Shown here: piece after piece, positions 42,047 through 51,046 of the stretch
Position numbering within the stretch: position 1 is the stretch's first letter
Layout of the letters: each line of letters opens with the position of its first letter
Origin: Candidatus Kaiserbacteria bacterium
Lineage (GTDB): Bacteria; Patescibacteria; Paceibacteria; UBA9973; UBA2103
DNA: 64,000 nt
Direction of reading: 5' to 3'
Assembly: GCA_016182485.1 (NCBI GenBank)
Contig: JACPGH010000005.1
Coordinates: forward strand, 1-64,000
The notes under the pieces: generated by a model
What the model was told of the DNA's origin: nothing
What the model saw: the letters and a program-made list of their open reading frames with translations, nothing else
Database searches by the model: none
Made by a program: the position numbers and the translations under genes

Positions 42047-43333
42047 TTAACGAACATTGATCGCCGCATTAGCGGAGGAAGAAGTTGCAAAGCCGCCGAA
42101 AAGCTCCTGCATAACGTCTCGAAGAGAACCGGCCTCGGAAGGAGGAGCGATCGAGAAGGCCTTTCCGTGATCTCCGAGTGAAATCTCGAAAGAAAGTGTC
42201 GACCGCGCGCCGGTCGCGATGTCATCAATTGTCATCGGAGCAGCTTTTATTTTGTACATATATTTATCCTGCGCCCCGATCCAGAGGTCGAGGGCCATCT
42301 CCTTCCCTATCCATTGGTCCAGTTCCCGTTGCGTCTCGGCCGCTTCTTCCGGAGTCGTGGTCGACCGGAGGTCGGACGTAAGCTTCCTTAACAAATCGGC
42401 GAGCTTCTTTTCGTATGTGGCGACGAGCGCAAGGTGGCGCGTAGGCGTTTCAGAGATCGTTTCATTGCCGAGATCTGTAAGAGATCGTACATAACTCCCG
42501 CCTTGGGCATACGCCATAAGCGCCTCTGCATCCTGCCTGATCGCGGGCCACGCCTCCGCCGGAATTGTGCTCGTGGCGTTGTCTGCCTTGATCCATTTGT
42601 TCTCGATGGATTCCGCGAACCCGTTTGCAAGACCGGAAATCATCCCAAGCATGAGATTCGTCTTAGGATCCGTAGCATGAAAATCGAGTTTTAGCGCGTT
42701 AAGCACCAAATACAAATCTTTGCCGTCATAGATTCCGCGCGCGGACAATTCTCCCGAGCCGGTCGTCGTGACAGCGCTGGACGCAAAGCTCATGCTTAGG
42801 GTTACATCCCCACGCGAATCGGCGGCATGACGGTCAATGAGCCCGCGTGTTTCCAGAGTGAACGTACCGGACATAGGCAAGACGTCTTTTCCTATTGCCG
42901 TTCCCTCAATGCTTCCGGTCGACGTAGCGGCAAAAGCGACCGATGATATATTCCCCATCGCCTCGAAGCTATTTTGCAGTATTTCTTGCGGAGATTGCTG
43001 AAGCGGCGCAGGGAACAGCAGGTCGCGATATTGATAAGCGGCAAACGCTCCCCCACCGCCGACCAGGATGCATGCGCCGGCAATGATCAAATTTCGCCAC
43101 GAACGTGAACTCGGCTTCGGGGACACGAGTACGGTGCCTGCGGGGGCCGTTATTGGCGAATACACCGGCTGTGCTTTCGGCTCGGTCTGGCTAAGGGTTG
43201 GGGCCGGAGCAAATGCTTGAGCTATATCGGGATCAGTCCATCCATTGGCTCGCAAATTATTTTCGACAGTCTCGCGCGAAGAGCCGTTCGCGAGCTGCTC
43301 GCGAACGTACGTAAGGAGCGCTTCGGTAATCAT
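42047..43333 (-). CDS. Membrane-anchored protein with N-terminal helical domain and large outer domain
   Basis: 428 residues. N-terminal 45 residues (MITEALLTYVREQLANGSSRETVENNLRANGWTDPDIAQAF, in parts) look like a small UBA/SHOCT-like helical bundle. A Pro-rich linker and one membrane helix (about 85-105) follow, then about 320 residues outside, starting with a domain like those of lipoproteins that bind lipids (SVAFAATSTGSIEG...). TACAAT (43340-43345) ends six bases before the ATG at 43333. It lies between rpsJ and rplC. Function unknown. Confidence 0.7.
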   Translation of the reverse strand: MITEALLTYVREQLANGSSRETVENNLRANGWTDPDIAQAFAPAPTLSQTEPKAQPVYSPITAPAGTVLVSPKPSSRSWRNLIIAGACILVGGGGAFAAYQYRDLLFPAPLQQSPQEILQNSFEAMGNISSVAFAATSTGSIEGTAIGKDVLPMSGTFTLETRGLIDRHAADSRGDVTLSMSFASSAVTTTGSGELSARGIYDGKDLYLVLNALKLDFHATDPKTNLMLGMISGLANGFAESIENKWIKADNATSTIPAEAWPAIRQDAEALMAYAQGGSYVRSLTDLGNETISETPTRHLALVATYEKKLADLLRKLTSDLRSTTTPEEAAETQRELDQWIGKEMALDLWIGAQDKYMYKIKAAPMTIDDIATGARSTLSFEISLGDHGKAFSIAPPSEAGSLRDVMQELFGGFATSSSANAAINVR

Positions 43334-43470
43334 GCTTTGATTGTAAACAAAACCCGCACGCAAATTTTCTCTATCAACAAATAACGCCTGTTCTGTCAGA
43401 ACAGCAAAACCGCCCCGTATGGGGCGGTTTTGCGTGCTAGCGCCTAGTCCCTAGCCGTTTAAATCATCTT

Positions 43471-43496
43471 CCCCGCTTCGCTAAAGCTACTCGGGG
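43471..43496. repeat. Palindromic repeat (CTTCGCTAAAGCTAC type) after rpsJ
   Basis: CCCCG-CTTCGCTAAAGCTAC-TCGGGG, the same family as 17414-17439 and 57733-57758 but here between genes. CTAG-rich units lie just to its left. Confidence 0.8.
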
Positions 43497-43504
43497 CACG
43501 CACG

Positions 43505-43915
43505 TCAAACCATTTTTACATCAATTGTCACGCCGCTTGGCAGATTCAGGTTCGTGAGCGCTTCGACGACTTTCGGAGTCGGGTTCAGGATATCTATCAG
43601 ACGCTTGTGGATCCGCATCTCGAACTGCTCGCGCGAATTCTTGTAGATGAAGGTGGAACGGTTCACGGTCCAGCGCTTAGTCTCTACCGGCAGAGGAACG
43701 GGGCCGACGACTGTGGCGTCGAAGCGGGCCGCCGTGTCCATGATCTGCTTCACCGAGAGGTCGAGGATCTTGTGCTCATAGGCGGAAACGCGAATGCGCA
43801 ACTTGTGGTCGGTAGTCGCAGCACTTGCCGCCGCCGTCGCAGCCTTTTTTGCTACGCGCTTGGGAGCGTTCTTCGGAGCACCAGATTTCTTCATTTTTAC
43901 TTGTGCGGTTGCCAT
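43505..43915 (-). CDS. rpsJ: 30S ribosomal protein S10 with N-terminal extension
   Basis: 136 residues. The S10 core begins at HKLRIRVSAYEHKILDLSVKQI and contains GPVPLPVETKRWTVNRS. About 35 Lys/Ala-rich residues are added in front. S10 is also NusE in antitermination. It follows tuf with a CTAG-type spacer (43925-43961). Confidence 0.96.
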   Translation of the reverse strand: MATAQVKMKKSGAPKNAPKRVAKKAATAAASAATTDHKLRIRVSAYEHKILDLSVKQIMDTAARFDATVVGPVPLPVETKRWTVNRSTFIYKNSREQFEMRIHKRLIDILNPTPKVVEALTNLNLPSGVTIDVKMV

Positions 43916-43924
43916 GTGGCTGGT

Positions 43925-43961
43925 TTGCTAGTAACTAGTTTCTAGTCACTAGTTAACTAGT
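43925..43961. repeat. CTAG tandem patch between tuf and rpsJ
   Basis: Repeated CTAGTNACTAGT units fill the spacer completely. Read on either strand CTAG is self-complementary, so these patches can pair with each other. Confidence 0.85.
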
Positions 43962-45161
<1,200 letters not shown>

Positions 45162-45212
45162 AATCGTTACGTAATTCTCAATTTACAATTTTCAATTTCC
45201 AATGAGTTGCCA

Positions 45213-45267
45213 TCGGATTTATTTGAAAATTGCAAAATTAAAAATTGAAAATTATTAATAAATCCGA
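45213..45267 (-). promoter_or_regulatory. AT-rich stem in the tuf leader
   Basis: TCGGATTTATT (45213-45223) pairs with AATAAATCCGA (45257-45267). The interior and the bases toward tuf are built of AATTTTCAATTT-type repeats that can extend pairing. It may stabilise the mRNA or regulate translation. Confidence 0.55.
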
Positions 45268-45346
45268 CTCGGGTCGGAAAACACTCCCGGCCCGTCAGCA
45301 GAACCAGCGACAAGCCAAAGAGCGACGCCACAATGCGTTATCTAGC

Positions 45347-45375
45347 AATGTAACCGACCCTTCACAAAAACGCAA
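45347..45375 (-). promoter_or_regulatory. tuf promoter
   Basis: Minus strand TTGCGT (45370-45375), 17-base spacer, TACATT (45347-45352). It overlaps the opposite-strand promoter of the 57-residue gene (TTCACA 45361-45366, spacer 17, TAGGGT 45384-45389), so the two would compete. Confidence 0.7.
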
Positions 45376-45430
45376 GGTTCTGCTAGGGTAGCCATGGGTA
45401 AAATCTTCTATAACCAGTCAGGAGGACTGC

Positions 45431-45604
45431 TTGAAAACGGCTGACGATTTCCTTCGGGCGATCGAAAACAATCCCGGCGTAGTGGCATCTGCCCTCGATG
45501 GATGGTCTACGGAAGAAGTTGCGGCTGCGGTCCAAGAGCTCGGACAGCGGTTTAGCATCACGGTTCGCCGCATCTGGCCGCCGGCACACGTGAAAATCGA
45601 CTAG
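45431..45604 (+). CDS. 57-residue hypothetical protein, TTG start
   Basis: Starting TTG AAA ACG GCT GAC with AGGAGG four to five bases upstream. The product (M)KTADDFLRAIENNPGVVAS... continues DGWSTEEVAAAVQELGQRFSIT and ends in PPAHVKID. It has a sound promoter (45361-45389) and a hairpin after the stop (45613-45633). It reads like a small helical protein with a possible C-terminal strand. No family is recognised. It is oriented against the surrounding ribosomal genes. Confidence 0.7.
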   Translation: MKTADDFLRAIENNPGVVASALDGWSTEEVAAAVQELGQRFSITVRRIWPPAHVKID

Positions 45605-45612
45605 ACAACGCG

Positions 45613-45633
45613 GCGGGCCGTACTACGGCCCGC
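45613..45633 (+). terminator. Hairpin after the 57-residue gene
   Basis: GCGGGCCG-TACTA-CGGCCCGC, eight bases after the stop. The tail (TGCGTATCATTTCC) is T-poor, so it is a weak terminator candidate. Confidence 0.5.
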
Positions 45634-45659
45634 TGCGTATCATTTCCACTTTGGCAAAA

Positions 45660-45962
45660 TCATTCTGTTATTTTCGTACCGGTCGCGGCGGCGAGTTCGT
45701 GAATCTGCACGTCGTGGCGATGGAGGACAGCAGCACCGAATTTGCTTTCCTGATCGAGATCGGCGACCTTGCCCGTGAAGCCGTCCACGGCATTAAGCGT
45801 TTTCTGTACGAGCTCCTTTACCTCCGAGATGTCTTCCTTCAGCTCATCCCGAATGATATACATCTCCTTCTTGGTGGCGAGATTCGCAAGCGCCCAGTCT
45901 TTCGTGGCGAACTTTTGTTCGAACCTTTGTTCAAGCTTCTCCGCATCTGCGTCGGTAATCAT
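45660..45962 (-). CDS. Coiled-coil protein between fusA and tuf
   Basis: 100 residues, long helices with KDELKEDISEVKELVQKTLNAVDGF-like heptads and a tail LHRHDVQIHELAAATG. The ending resembles the coiled-coil protein at 38351-38632, so the two are probably paralogues. TATTAT (45969-45974) ends six bases before the ATG. Its upstream region abuts the duplicated fusA fragment. Confidence 0.7.
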   Translation of the reverse strand: MITDADAEKLEQRFEQKFATKDWALANLATKKEMYIIRDELKEDISEVKELVQKTLNAVDGFTGKVADLDQESKFGAAVLHRHDVQIHELAAATGTKITE

Positions 45963-45988
45963 GCCAAGATAATAACACGCCTGCCGAT

Positions 45989-46035
45989 GTCATAGTGGTC
46001 GAACTCCATCGTCATCGAGCCGCGGCCTTCGGTCA
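45989..46035. repeat. 47-bp duplicate of the fusA 3' coding region
   Basis: Identical to 46626-46672 over 47 bases, same orientation. Read leftward it encodes TEGRGSMTMEFDHYD, a piece of EF-G, but without the rest of the gene. It lies just beyond the toxin gene stop. Confidence 0.95.
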
Positions 46036-46299
46036 GATGCGATAAATCCAACTATGCGGACCACAGGTGAGGAAAAGTGCTGTGGAACCGTCAATGAAAC
46101 GAAAAATGATCCTGTATTGTCTGTTGATTCTAAAACTCCACAGCTCGCGCTGTTTCGGATGTAGTTTTTCTGTTTGAAGAGATGTGTGGAAGGGGTTCTC
46201 GCGGAATAATGCCCACTTCTTCTGCGCTTGTCGGCGAACAGGAGGTGGGAGTGCCGCAAAGCGCCGTATGAATTCTTCGGTGATTTCTATCGCGATCAT
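46033..46299 (-). CDS. RelE/ParE-superfamily toxin
   Basis: 88 residues. Pattern IEITEEFIRRFAALPPPVRRQAQKKWALFRENPFH...LHPKQRELWSFRINRQYRIIFRF...HSWIYRI matches RelE/YafQ/HigB-like mRNA interferases: a short beta-alpha-beta fold with Arg/Tyr/His near the end. It overlaps its antitoxin by four bases. The stop codon touches the duplicated fusA segment. Confidence 0.85.
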   Translation of the reverse strand: MIAIEITEEFIRRFAALPPPVRRQAQKKWALFRENPFHTSLQTEKLHPKQRELWSFRINRQYRIIFRFIDGSTALFLTCGPHSWIYRI

Positions 46300-46499
46300 G
46301 CAAAGCGCACTTTGCCTGAAGGTGACATCCTGTGGGTGCGGCCGGCGCGATAATCAGCTTCAGCGCGAGCGACGCTTTCAAGGAAAGCCGGATTGAAAAG
46401 GCCGAACGTCGCAGCGAGTCGCTCTAGGCGGTCGGCGTCTATCTCCAGGACTAGTTTGCGTCCTTTAGTGGAACGAATCGTAGTTGAGACTTTGGCCAT
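46296..46499 (-). CDS. Antitoxin partner of the RelE-like toxin
   Basis: 67 residues. N-terminal STTIRSTKGRKLVLEIDADRLERLAATFGLF suggests a strand followed by helices for DNA binding and dimerisation. The basic tail (RAEADYRAGRTHRM) could wrap the toxin. Upstream position and four-base overlap are typical of type II modules. TATACT (46506-46511) ends six bases before the ATG. Family not identified by sequence. Confidence 0.7.
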   Translation of the reverse strand: MAKVSTTIRSTKGRKLVLEIDADRLERLAATFGLFNPAFLESVARAEADYRAGRTHRMSPSGKVRFA

Positions 46500-46577
46500 G
46501 ATTCAAGTATACCATATCACATTACGAAAATGCGGCCAAGACCCGCGCGAGCAATGGTTACCGCACTCAACCCGTGG

Positions 46578-48725
46578 CTACTTCCTGCTCGCGATGATGT
46601 CCTGCGCGATGTTCGCGGGAACGACGTCATAGTGGTCGAACTCCATCGTCATCGAGCCGCGGCCTTCGGTCATGGAGCGGAGCGTGGTGGTGTAGCCGAA
46701 CATTTCCGAGAGCGGCACTTTCGCCTTTATCACTTTGTTCATACTGCGCTCTTCCATCCCCTCGATCTGGCCGCGCTTGCCGGAGAGCGAGCCGGTGATA
46801 TCGCCCATGAATTGCTCGGGCACGATGACTTCGATGCGCATGATAGGTTCGAGGATAACCGCTTTGGCTCTCGCGGCCGCTTCTTGGAACGCCATCGACG
46901 CCGCTATCTTGAAGGCGATTTCTGAAGAGTCCACGTCGTGATACGAGCCGTCGTAGAGGTCGATGGAGATGTCCACCATCGGGAAGCCGGCGAGGAAGCC
47001 TCTCGCCATCGCTTCGCGAACTCCCTTCTCCACTGCGGGGATGAATTCCTGCGGGACGACGCCTCCCTTGATGCTGTTGATGAATTCGAAATGGTCCTCG
47101 CGCGTAACGTTCTTTGCCACCTTCTTTTCCGGATCTACCGGCTCCATTTTCTTCATCTTGATGCGCACGTGGCCGTACTGGCCTCGCCCGCCGGTCTGCT
47201 TGATATACTTGCCCTCGGCCTCCGCGCTTCCTAGGATCGTCTCACGATAGGCCACCTGCGGCTTCCCCACATCCGCGACGACATTGAACTCCCGCTTCAT
47301 GCGATCCACGAGTATTTCCAAATGCAGTTCGCCCATGCCGGAGATAATGGTCTCGCCGGTTTCTTCGTCGCTCGTAATGCGGAAGGTCGGGTCTTCATCG
47401 CTAAGCTTCCTGAGCGCGAGACCCATTTTTTCCTGATCCGCCTTTGTCTTCGGCTCAATGCGCAGCGATACGACCGGTTCTGGGAATTTAATTTCCTCCA
47501 GAATGATCGGATTCGCCTCATCGCAAAGCGTGTGAGAGGTCTTGGTATCTTTCAATCCAACGGCCGCCGCGATTTCTCCCGTAAAGACTTTCTCCACTTC
47601 TTCGCGTTTATCCGCCTGCAGCCGCACGATGCGGCCGACGCGCTCTTTCGAACCCGTGTTCGAATTATAGACATAGGACCCGGCAGTGAGCATACCGGAA
47701 TAGACGCGGAAGAAAGTCAGCGCGCCGACGAAAGGGTCGGTCTGGAGCTTGAACGCGAGGGCGCAGAACGGCTCGTCGTCGGAGGCGTGTCGCTCTATTG
47801 GCTCGCCGGTCTTCGGATTAGTGCCGGTTGCCGGCGGGAGATCGAGCGGCGACGGCAAATAATCCACTACGCCGTCGAGGATGAGCTGCACGCCCTTATT
47901 CTTGAGAGCAGAACCGGTATAAACCGGAAAAATTTGATTTGCGATGACCGCCTTGCGCAAGATTTTCTTCAGTTCTTCGAGAGAAGGCTCGTTCCCTTCG
48001 AGATACGCGCTCATCGCCGCATCGTCCTGCTCGACGATCCGCTCGACGAGCTCGGCGCGGTATTTCTTCGCGTCTTCAAGCAGGTCGGACGGGATTTCCC
48101 CTTCGATAACATCCTCCCCCATGTTGCCCCCGAAGGTGAAGGCCTTCATAGCGAGCAGGTCGATGACTCCTTCGTGCTGTCCTTCGAGCCCGATGGGGAT
48201 CTGCATTCGGATCGCCTTCGGCGAGAGCCGGTCGAGGATACTCTTGTACGAATTTTCGAACGAAGCGCCCGTGCGGTCGAGCTTGTTGATGAAGCAGATG
48301 CGGGGCACATTCGCCTCGTCGGCATAACGCCAGTTGGTCTCGGACTGCGGCTCCACGCCCGCGACGCCGTCGAAGACTACGATCGCGCCGTCCAAGACGC
48401 GCATCGAGCGCTTCACCTCGGCGGTGAAGTCGATATGTCCAGGAGTATCGATGATATTGAAACGATATTTCTTTGCAATATCTTTTTTGTCTTTTTCGGA
48501 CGTCTTGCTCCAGAAGCAGGTGATAGCCGCGGCCGTGATAGTAATGCCGCGCTCGCGCTCCTGCTCCATCCAGTCGGTGGTCGTCTCGCCTTCGTGCACC
48601 TCGCCGATCTTATGCTGACTGCCGGTGTAGAAAAGAATGCGCTCGCTCGCGGTCGTCTTCCCCGCATCGATGTGAGCGATGATGCCGAAATTGCGGACTT
48701 TATCAAGTGGATAATCTCTGTTCAT
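46578..48725 (-). CDS. fusA: Elongation factor G
   Basis: 715 residues. G1 AHIDAGKTTASERIL, DTPGHIDF, NKLDRTGA and domain IV SIKGGVVPQEFIPAVEKG are present. It drives translocation. The 3' coding part (46626-46672) is repeated at 45989-46035. TATAAT (48734-48739) ends eight bases before the ATG, so it is transcribed from its own promoter rather than only from rpsL. Confidence 0.99.
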   Translation of the reverse strand: MNRDYPLDKVRNFGIIAHIDAGKTTASERILFYTGSQHKIGEVHEGETTTDWMEQERERGITITAAAITCFWSKTSEKDKKDIAKKYRFNIIDTPGHIDFTAEVKRSMRVLDGAIVVFDGVAGVEPQSETNWRYADEANVPRICFINKLDRTGASFENSYKSILDRLSPKAIRMQIPIGLEGQHEGVIDLLAMKAFTFGGNMGEDVIEGEIPSDLLEDAKKYRAELVERIVEQDDAAMSAYLEGNEPSLEELKKILRKAVIANQIFPVYTGSALKNKGVQLILDGVVDYLPSPLDLPPATGTNPKTGEPIERHASDDEPFCALAFKLQTDPFVGALTFFRVYSGMLTAGSYVYNSNTGSKERVGRIVRLQADKREEVEKVFTGEIAAAVGLKDTKTSHTLCDEANPIILEEIKFPEPVVSLRIEPKTKADQEKMGLALRKLSDEDPTFRITSDEETGETIISGMGELHLEILVDRMKREFNVVADVGKPQVAYRETILGSAEAEGKYIKQTGGRGQYGHVRIKMKKMEPVDPEKKVAKNVTREDHFEFINSIKGGVVPQEFIPAVEKGVREAMARGFLAGFPMVDISIDLYDGSYHDVDSSEIAFKIAASMAFQEAAARAKAVILEPIMRIEVIVPEQFMGDITGSLSGKRGQIEGMEERSMNKVIKAKVPLSEMFGYTTTLRSMTEGRGSMTMEFDHYDVVPANIAQDIIASRK
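46626..46672. repeat. 47-bp direct repeat, copy inside fusA
   Basis: Partner of 45989-46035. The 590 bases between the copies hold the end of fusA and the toxin-antitoxin pair. Confidence 0.95.
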
Positions 48726-48841
48726 AAATAAGAATTATAAATCCCGACGTTGGCAGTCGGGATGCCGACTTTGCGTCAGTGTTGAACACACAATAAATGA
48801 AAGACTGATGAAATGCAAAGCGCTGGCGTATACTAGATGAA

Positions 48842-49435
48842 ATGGCCAAATTTGAGCTCGACCGGATGGTCGAATTTCATAAGCTCCTGCATGCCTTCGC
48901 CCGCGTCGAACGGACCGGGCTCCGCATCCACGGCAGCGACGCAAAAGAAAGCGATATTGAACATAGCTTCTTCCTTGCTATGCTCGCCTGGTACATTATC
49001 GAGACCGCGCAGCTTCCGCTCGACGTAAGTCAAGCCATGCGGTATGCGCTAGTACACGATTTCGTAGAAGTGTACGCGGGCGACACCTACATTCTTGATT
49101 CTGAAGGCGCTAAAACGAAGCATGAACGTGAAGAAGCTGCCCGACAACGACTCGAGAAGGAATTTCCGGAATTCAAGGCGCTTCACGAGACAATTCTCGC
49201 TTACGAAGCCCAGGCGGACGAAGAGTCTCGGTTCATCAAGGCGCTCGATAAGGTCGATCCGGTCCTCTCGAATTATTTACAAAGCGGCCGCGGCTGGAAG
49301 GAAATGGGAGTCGATTTCGACTGGCTTGTTTTGCATAAGCGAGAAAAGCTCGCGAGCCATGTTGATATGCGCGAACTTTTCGAAGAAATCATCGCCCGCA
49401 TCGAGCCGCGCAAGAGCGATTTCTTCCCGAAATGA
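48842..49435 (+). CDS. HD-domain phosphohydrolase (YfbR-like)
   Basis: 197 residues with the metal motif: IHGSDAKESDIEHSFFLAMLAWYI, then ALVHDFVEVYAGD (HD pair) and a later KALDKVDPVL Asp. Closest by pattern to HD3/YfbR-type 5'-nucleotidases that cut dNMPs. TATACT (48829-48834) ends seven bases before the ATG. It sits on the opposite strand between fusA and rpsG. Confidence 0.88.
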   Translation: MAKFELDRMVEFHKLLHAFARVERTGLRIHGSDAKESDIEHSFFLAMLAWYIIETAQLPLDVSQAMRYALVHDFVEVYAGDTYILDSEGAKTKHEREEAARQRLEKEFPEFKALHETILAYEAQADEESRFIKALDKVDPVLSNYLQSGRGWKEMGVDFDWLVLHKREKLASHVDMRELFEEIIARIEPRKSDFFPK

Positions 49436-49469
49436 CCTAAAATGAATCGCCCCAAGGTTCCTTCCAATT

Positions 49470-49507
49470 TGTTCCTTAATCATAGCGGTCGTTAGAGTTA
49501 TGGAACA
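49470..49507. repeat. Downstream flanking repeat of PaaX/Cas2-like cassette 2
   Basis: 38 bases bounded by TGTTCC and GGAACA with core GCGGTCGTTA. It aligns without gaps to 50120-50157 at 27 of 38 positions. Confidence 0.8.
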
Positions 49508-49532
49508 GCTAACCAAAATAGGAAAATAATCA

Positions 49533-50120
49533 CTAGGAAAGACCAAAGTGCTTCCGCAGCATGTCGTCGCGCTCTATTTCTTCAGCAACGATGTACACGA
49601 TGCTTTTCCCGAGACGCAGATTCGTTCGCAGAAATACTAGGAGTTCTTCACTGTCGTACGGGTAGACCCATACGCTGTTCTGGATTTTGACGAAACCGTT
49701 TCTTTGGAGAAGCGCTCTGAAGCGGTCTCGCACTTTTCTCCGCCGCTCCCAAATATCAAAAATAATCATGCGCCATTTGCCATCCCATTGCTTTGGATTC
49801 GCTCTCTCGAAGCGCTTATTCTCCTCCTCCATGGAAACCGCTACTCGGACACCTCTGGCAGTAAGCCTCAAGGCCGACCCTTGTTTTGTCCGTACTCGCT
49901 CAAGAAGCCCACGCGCGCGCAGGCGGTTTATTGCCTGGCATATTCGCCGATTCAATCGGGGCTTAGGGCCAATATATTTCTCCACGTATTTGAGCAGCCG
50001 TGCGGCATTCGGCGCCGTTAAGATCAATCCGAGTCCGGCAGTCAGATAAATTGACCCCAGTACCACCGCCTGTATTTTCTCTCGTTTAGCCCTCTGCCGG
50101 ACTTTTTCTTCCATGCGCAT
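49533..50120 (-). CDS. Membrane-anchored winged-helix, PaaX/Cas2-like protein (copy 2)
   Basis: 195 residues with the same plan as copy 1 (26118-26696): basic N-terminus, membrane helix (about 18-36), winged-helix region (RRICQAINRLRARGLLERVRTKQ), and the C-terminal WRMIIFDIWERRRKVRDRFRALLQRNGFVKIQNSVWVYPYDSEEL. The closing DDMLRKHFGLS matches NDRHLREHFGL of copy 1. TATACT (50128-50133) ends seven bases before the ATG and lies inside the upstream repeat. Role unknown; see findings. Confidence 0.8.
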   Translation of the reverse strand: MRMEEKVRQRAKREKIQAVVLGSIYLTAGLGLILTAPNAARLLKYVEKYIGPKPRLNRRICQAINRLRARGLLERVRTKQGSALRLTARGVRVAVSMEEENKRFERANPKQWDGKWRMIIFDIWERRRKVRDRFRALLQRNGFVKIQNSVWVYPYDSEELLVFLRTNLRLGKSIVYIVAEEIERDDMLRKHFGLS

Positions 50121-50157
50121 GTTCCTTAGTATACACGACCGTTATTGATATGGAACA
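50120..50157. repeat. Upstream flanking repeat/operator of PaaX/Cas2-like cassette 2
   Basis: Contains the -10 and ACGACCGTT core, bounded by TGTTCC and GGAACA. It begins at the gene's start codon. Confidence 0.85.
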
Positions 50158-50190
50158 CAGCTCGTGGACAGGCGTATTTTGAAGTCAGAA

Positions 50191-50535
50191 TTACCAAGCG
50201 AAGTGCGCGGACGCGATAGACCGCACAATTTTACAGATGAATGCGCCTACGAGGAATCCGGCAGTCATCCATGCGACAATAGCAGCAAAGACGGCGGCCT
50301 GCGCCGGAATGCCAAAATATCCCTCGATTTCCAGAAGAGGATATGTTAAAGGTATCATCACTTTTGCCAAAATACTCATTTCCGGAGCGGCGTCCATAAA
50401 AGCGAAGAAGTTGAGACCGTAGCGGAAATCCGTCGCCCATATCCAGACTAATGTTGCAACTGGGAAAAGCGCCCCAATAAAACCGGAAAAAAGGTACCAG
50501 AAGCGCTTTCGCGTCAACTTTTCAGAATCGCTCAT
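50191..50535 (-). CDS. Small membrane protein between rpsG and the PaaX-like gene
   Basis: 114 residues with three hydrophobic segments (about 14-34, 55-75, 80-103). The last residues SAHFAW echo the S7 end FAHFAW, and the DNA around both stops is nearly the same. TACTGT (50542-50547) ends six bases before the ATG. No family is recognised. Confidence 0.65.
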   Translation of the reverse strand: MSDSEKLTRKRFWYLFSGFIGALFPVATLVWIWATDFRYGLNFFAFMDAAPEMSILAKVMIPLTYPLLEIEGYFGIPAQAAVFAAIVAWMTAGFLVGAFICKIVRSIASAHFAW

Positions 50536-50553
50536 TTCTAAACAGTAGCACGG

Positions 50554-51018
50554 CTACCAAGCAAAGTGCGCAAAAGCTTTATTTGCTTCCGCCATTCTGT
50601 GCATTTCGTCCTTCTTTTTGATCGCCTCCCCTTCGTTCTTTGACGCGAGAAGGATTTCATTCGCGAGCTTCTCGGCCATAGGTTTGCCTTTCTTCGAACG
50701 CGCCGCGCCGATTATCCATCGGAATGCGAGAGCGAGCCTGTGCTGTTGAGGCACTTCGCGGGGCACCTGGTAATTCGCGCCGCCGACGCGCCGCGAGCGG
50801 ACTTCCATAAGGGGCGAGACGTTGCGGATAGCGGCCTCGAAAGTTTCCATCGGTTCGGCGCCGTCCTTTTTCAAGATGTCGAACGCACCGTAGACCACGG
50901 CCCGAGCCGTATCTTTCTTACCGTCCCACATAACTGCATTGATGAAGCGGGTCAGGGTTTCGGACCCGTACTTCAAATCAGGACGCCATGTTCTTTTCTT
51001 TTTAAGTGGTCGTCTCAT
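50554..51018 (-). CDS. rpsG: 30S ribosomal protein S7
   Basis: 154 residues, with KYGSETLTRFINAVMWDGKKDTARAVVYGAFDIL and RRVGGANYQVPREV. It nucleates 30S head assembly. It lies 28 bases after rpsL with a CTAG-type spacer. Confidence 0.98.
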   Translation of the reverse strand: MRRPLKKKRTWRPDLKYGSETLTRFINAVMWDGKKDTARAVVYGAFDILKKDGAEPMETFEAAIRNVSPLMEVRSRRVGGANYQVPREVPQQHRLALAFRWIIGAARSKKGKPMAEKLANEILLASKNEGEAIKKKDEMHRMAEANKAFAHFAW

Positions 51019-51046
51019 TGTATTTCTAAAGCCTAGTGCCTAGAGC

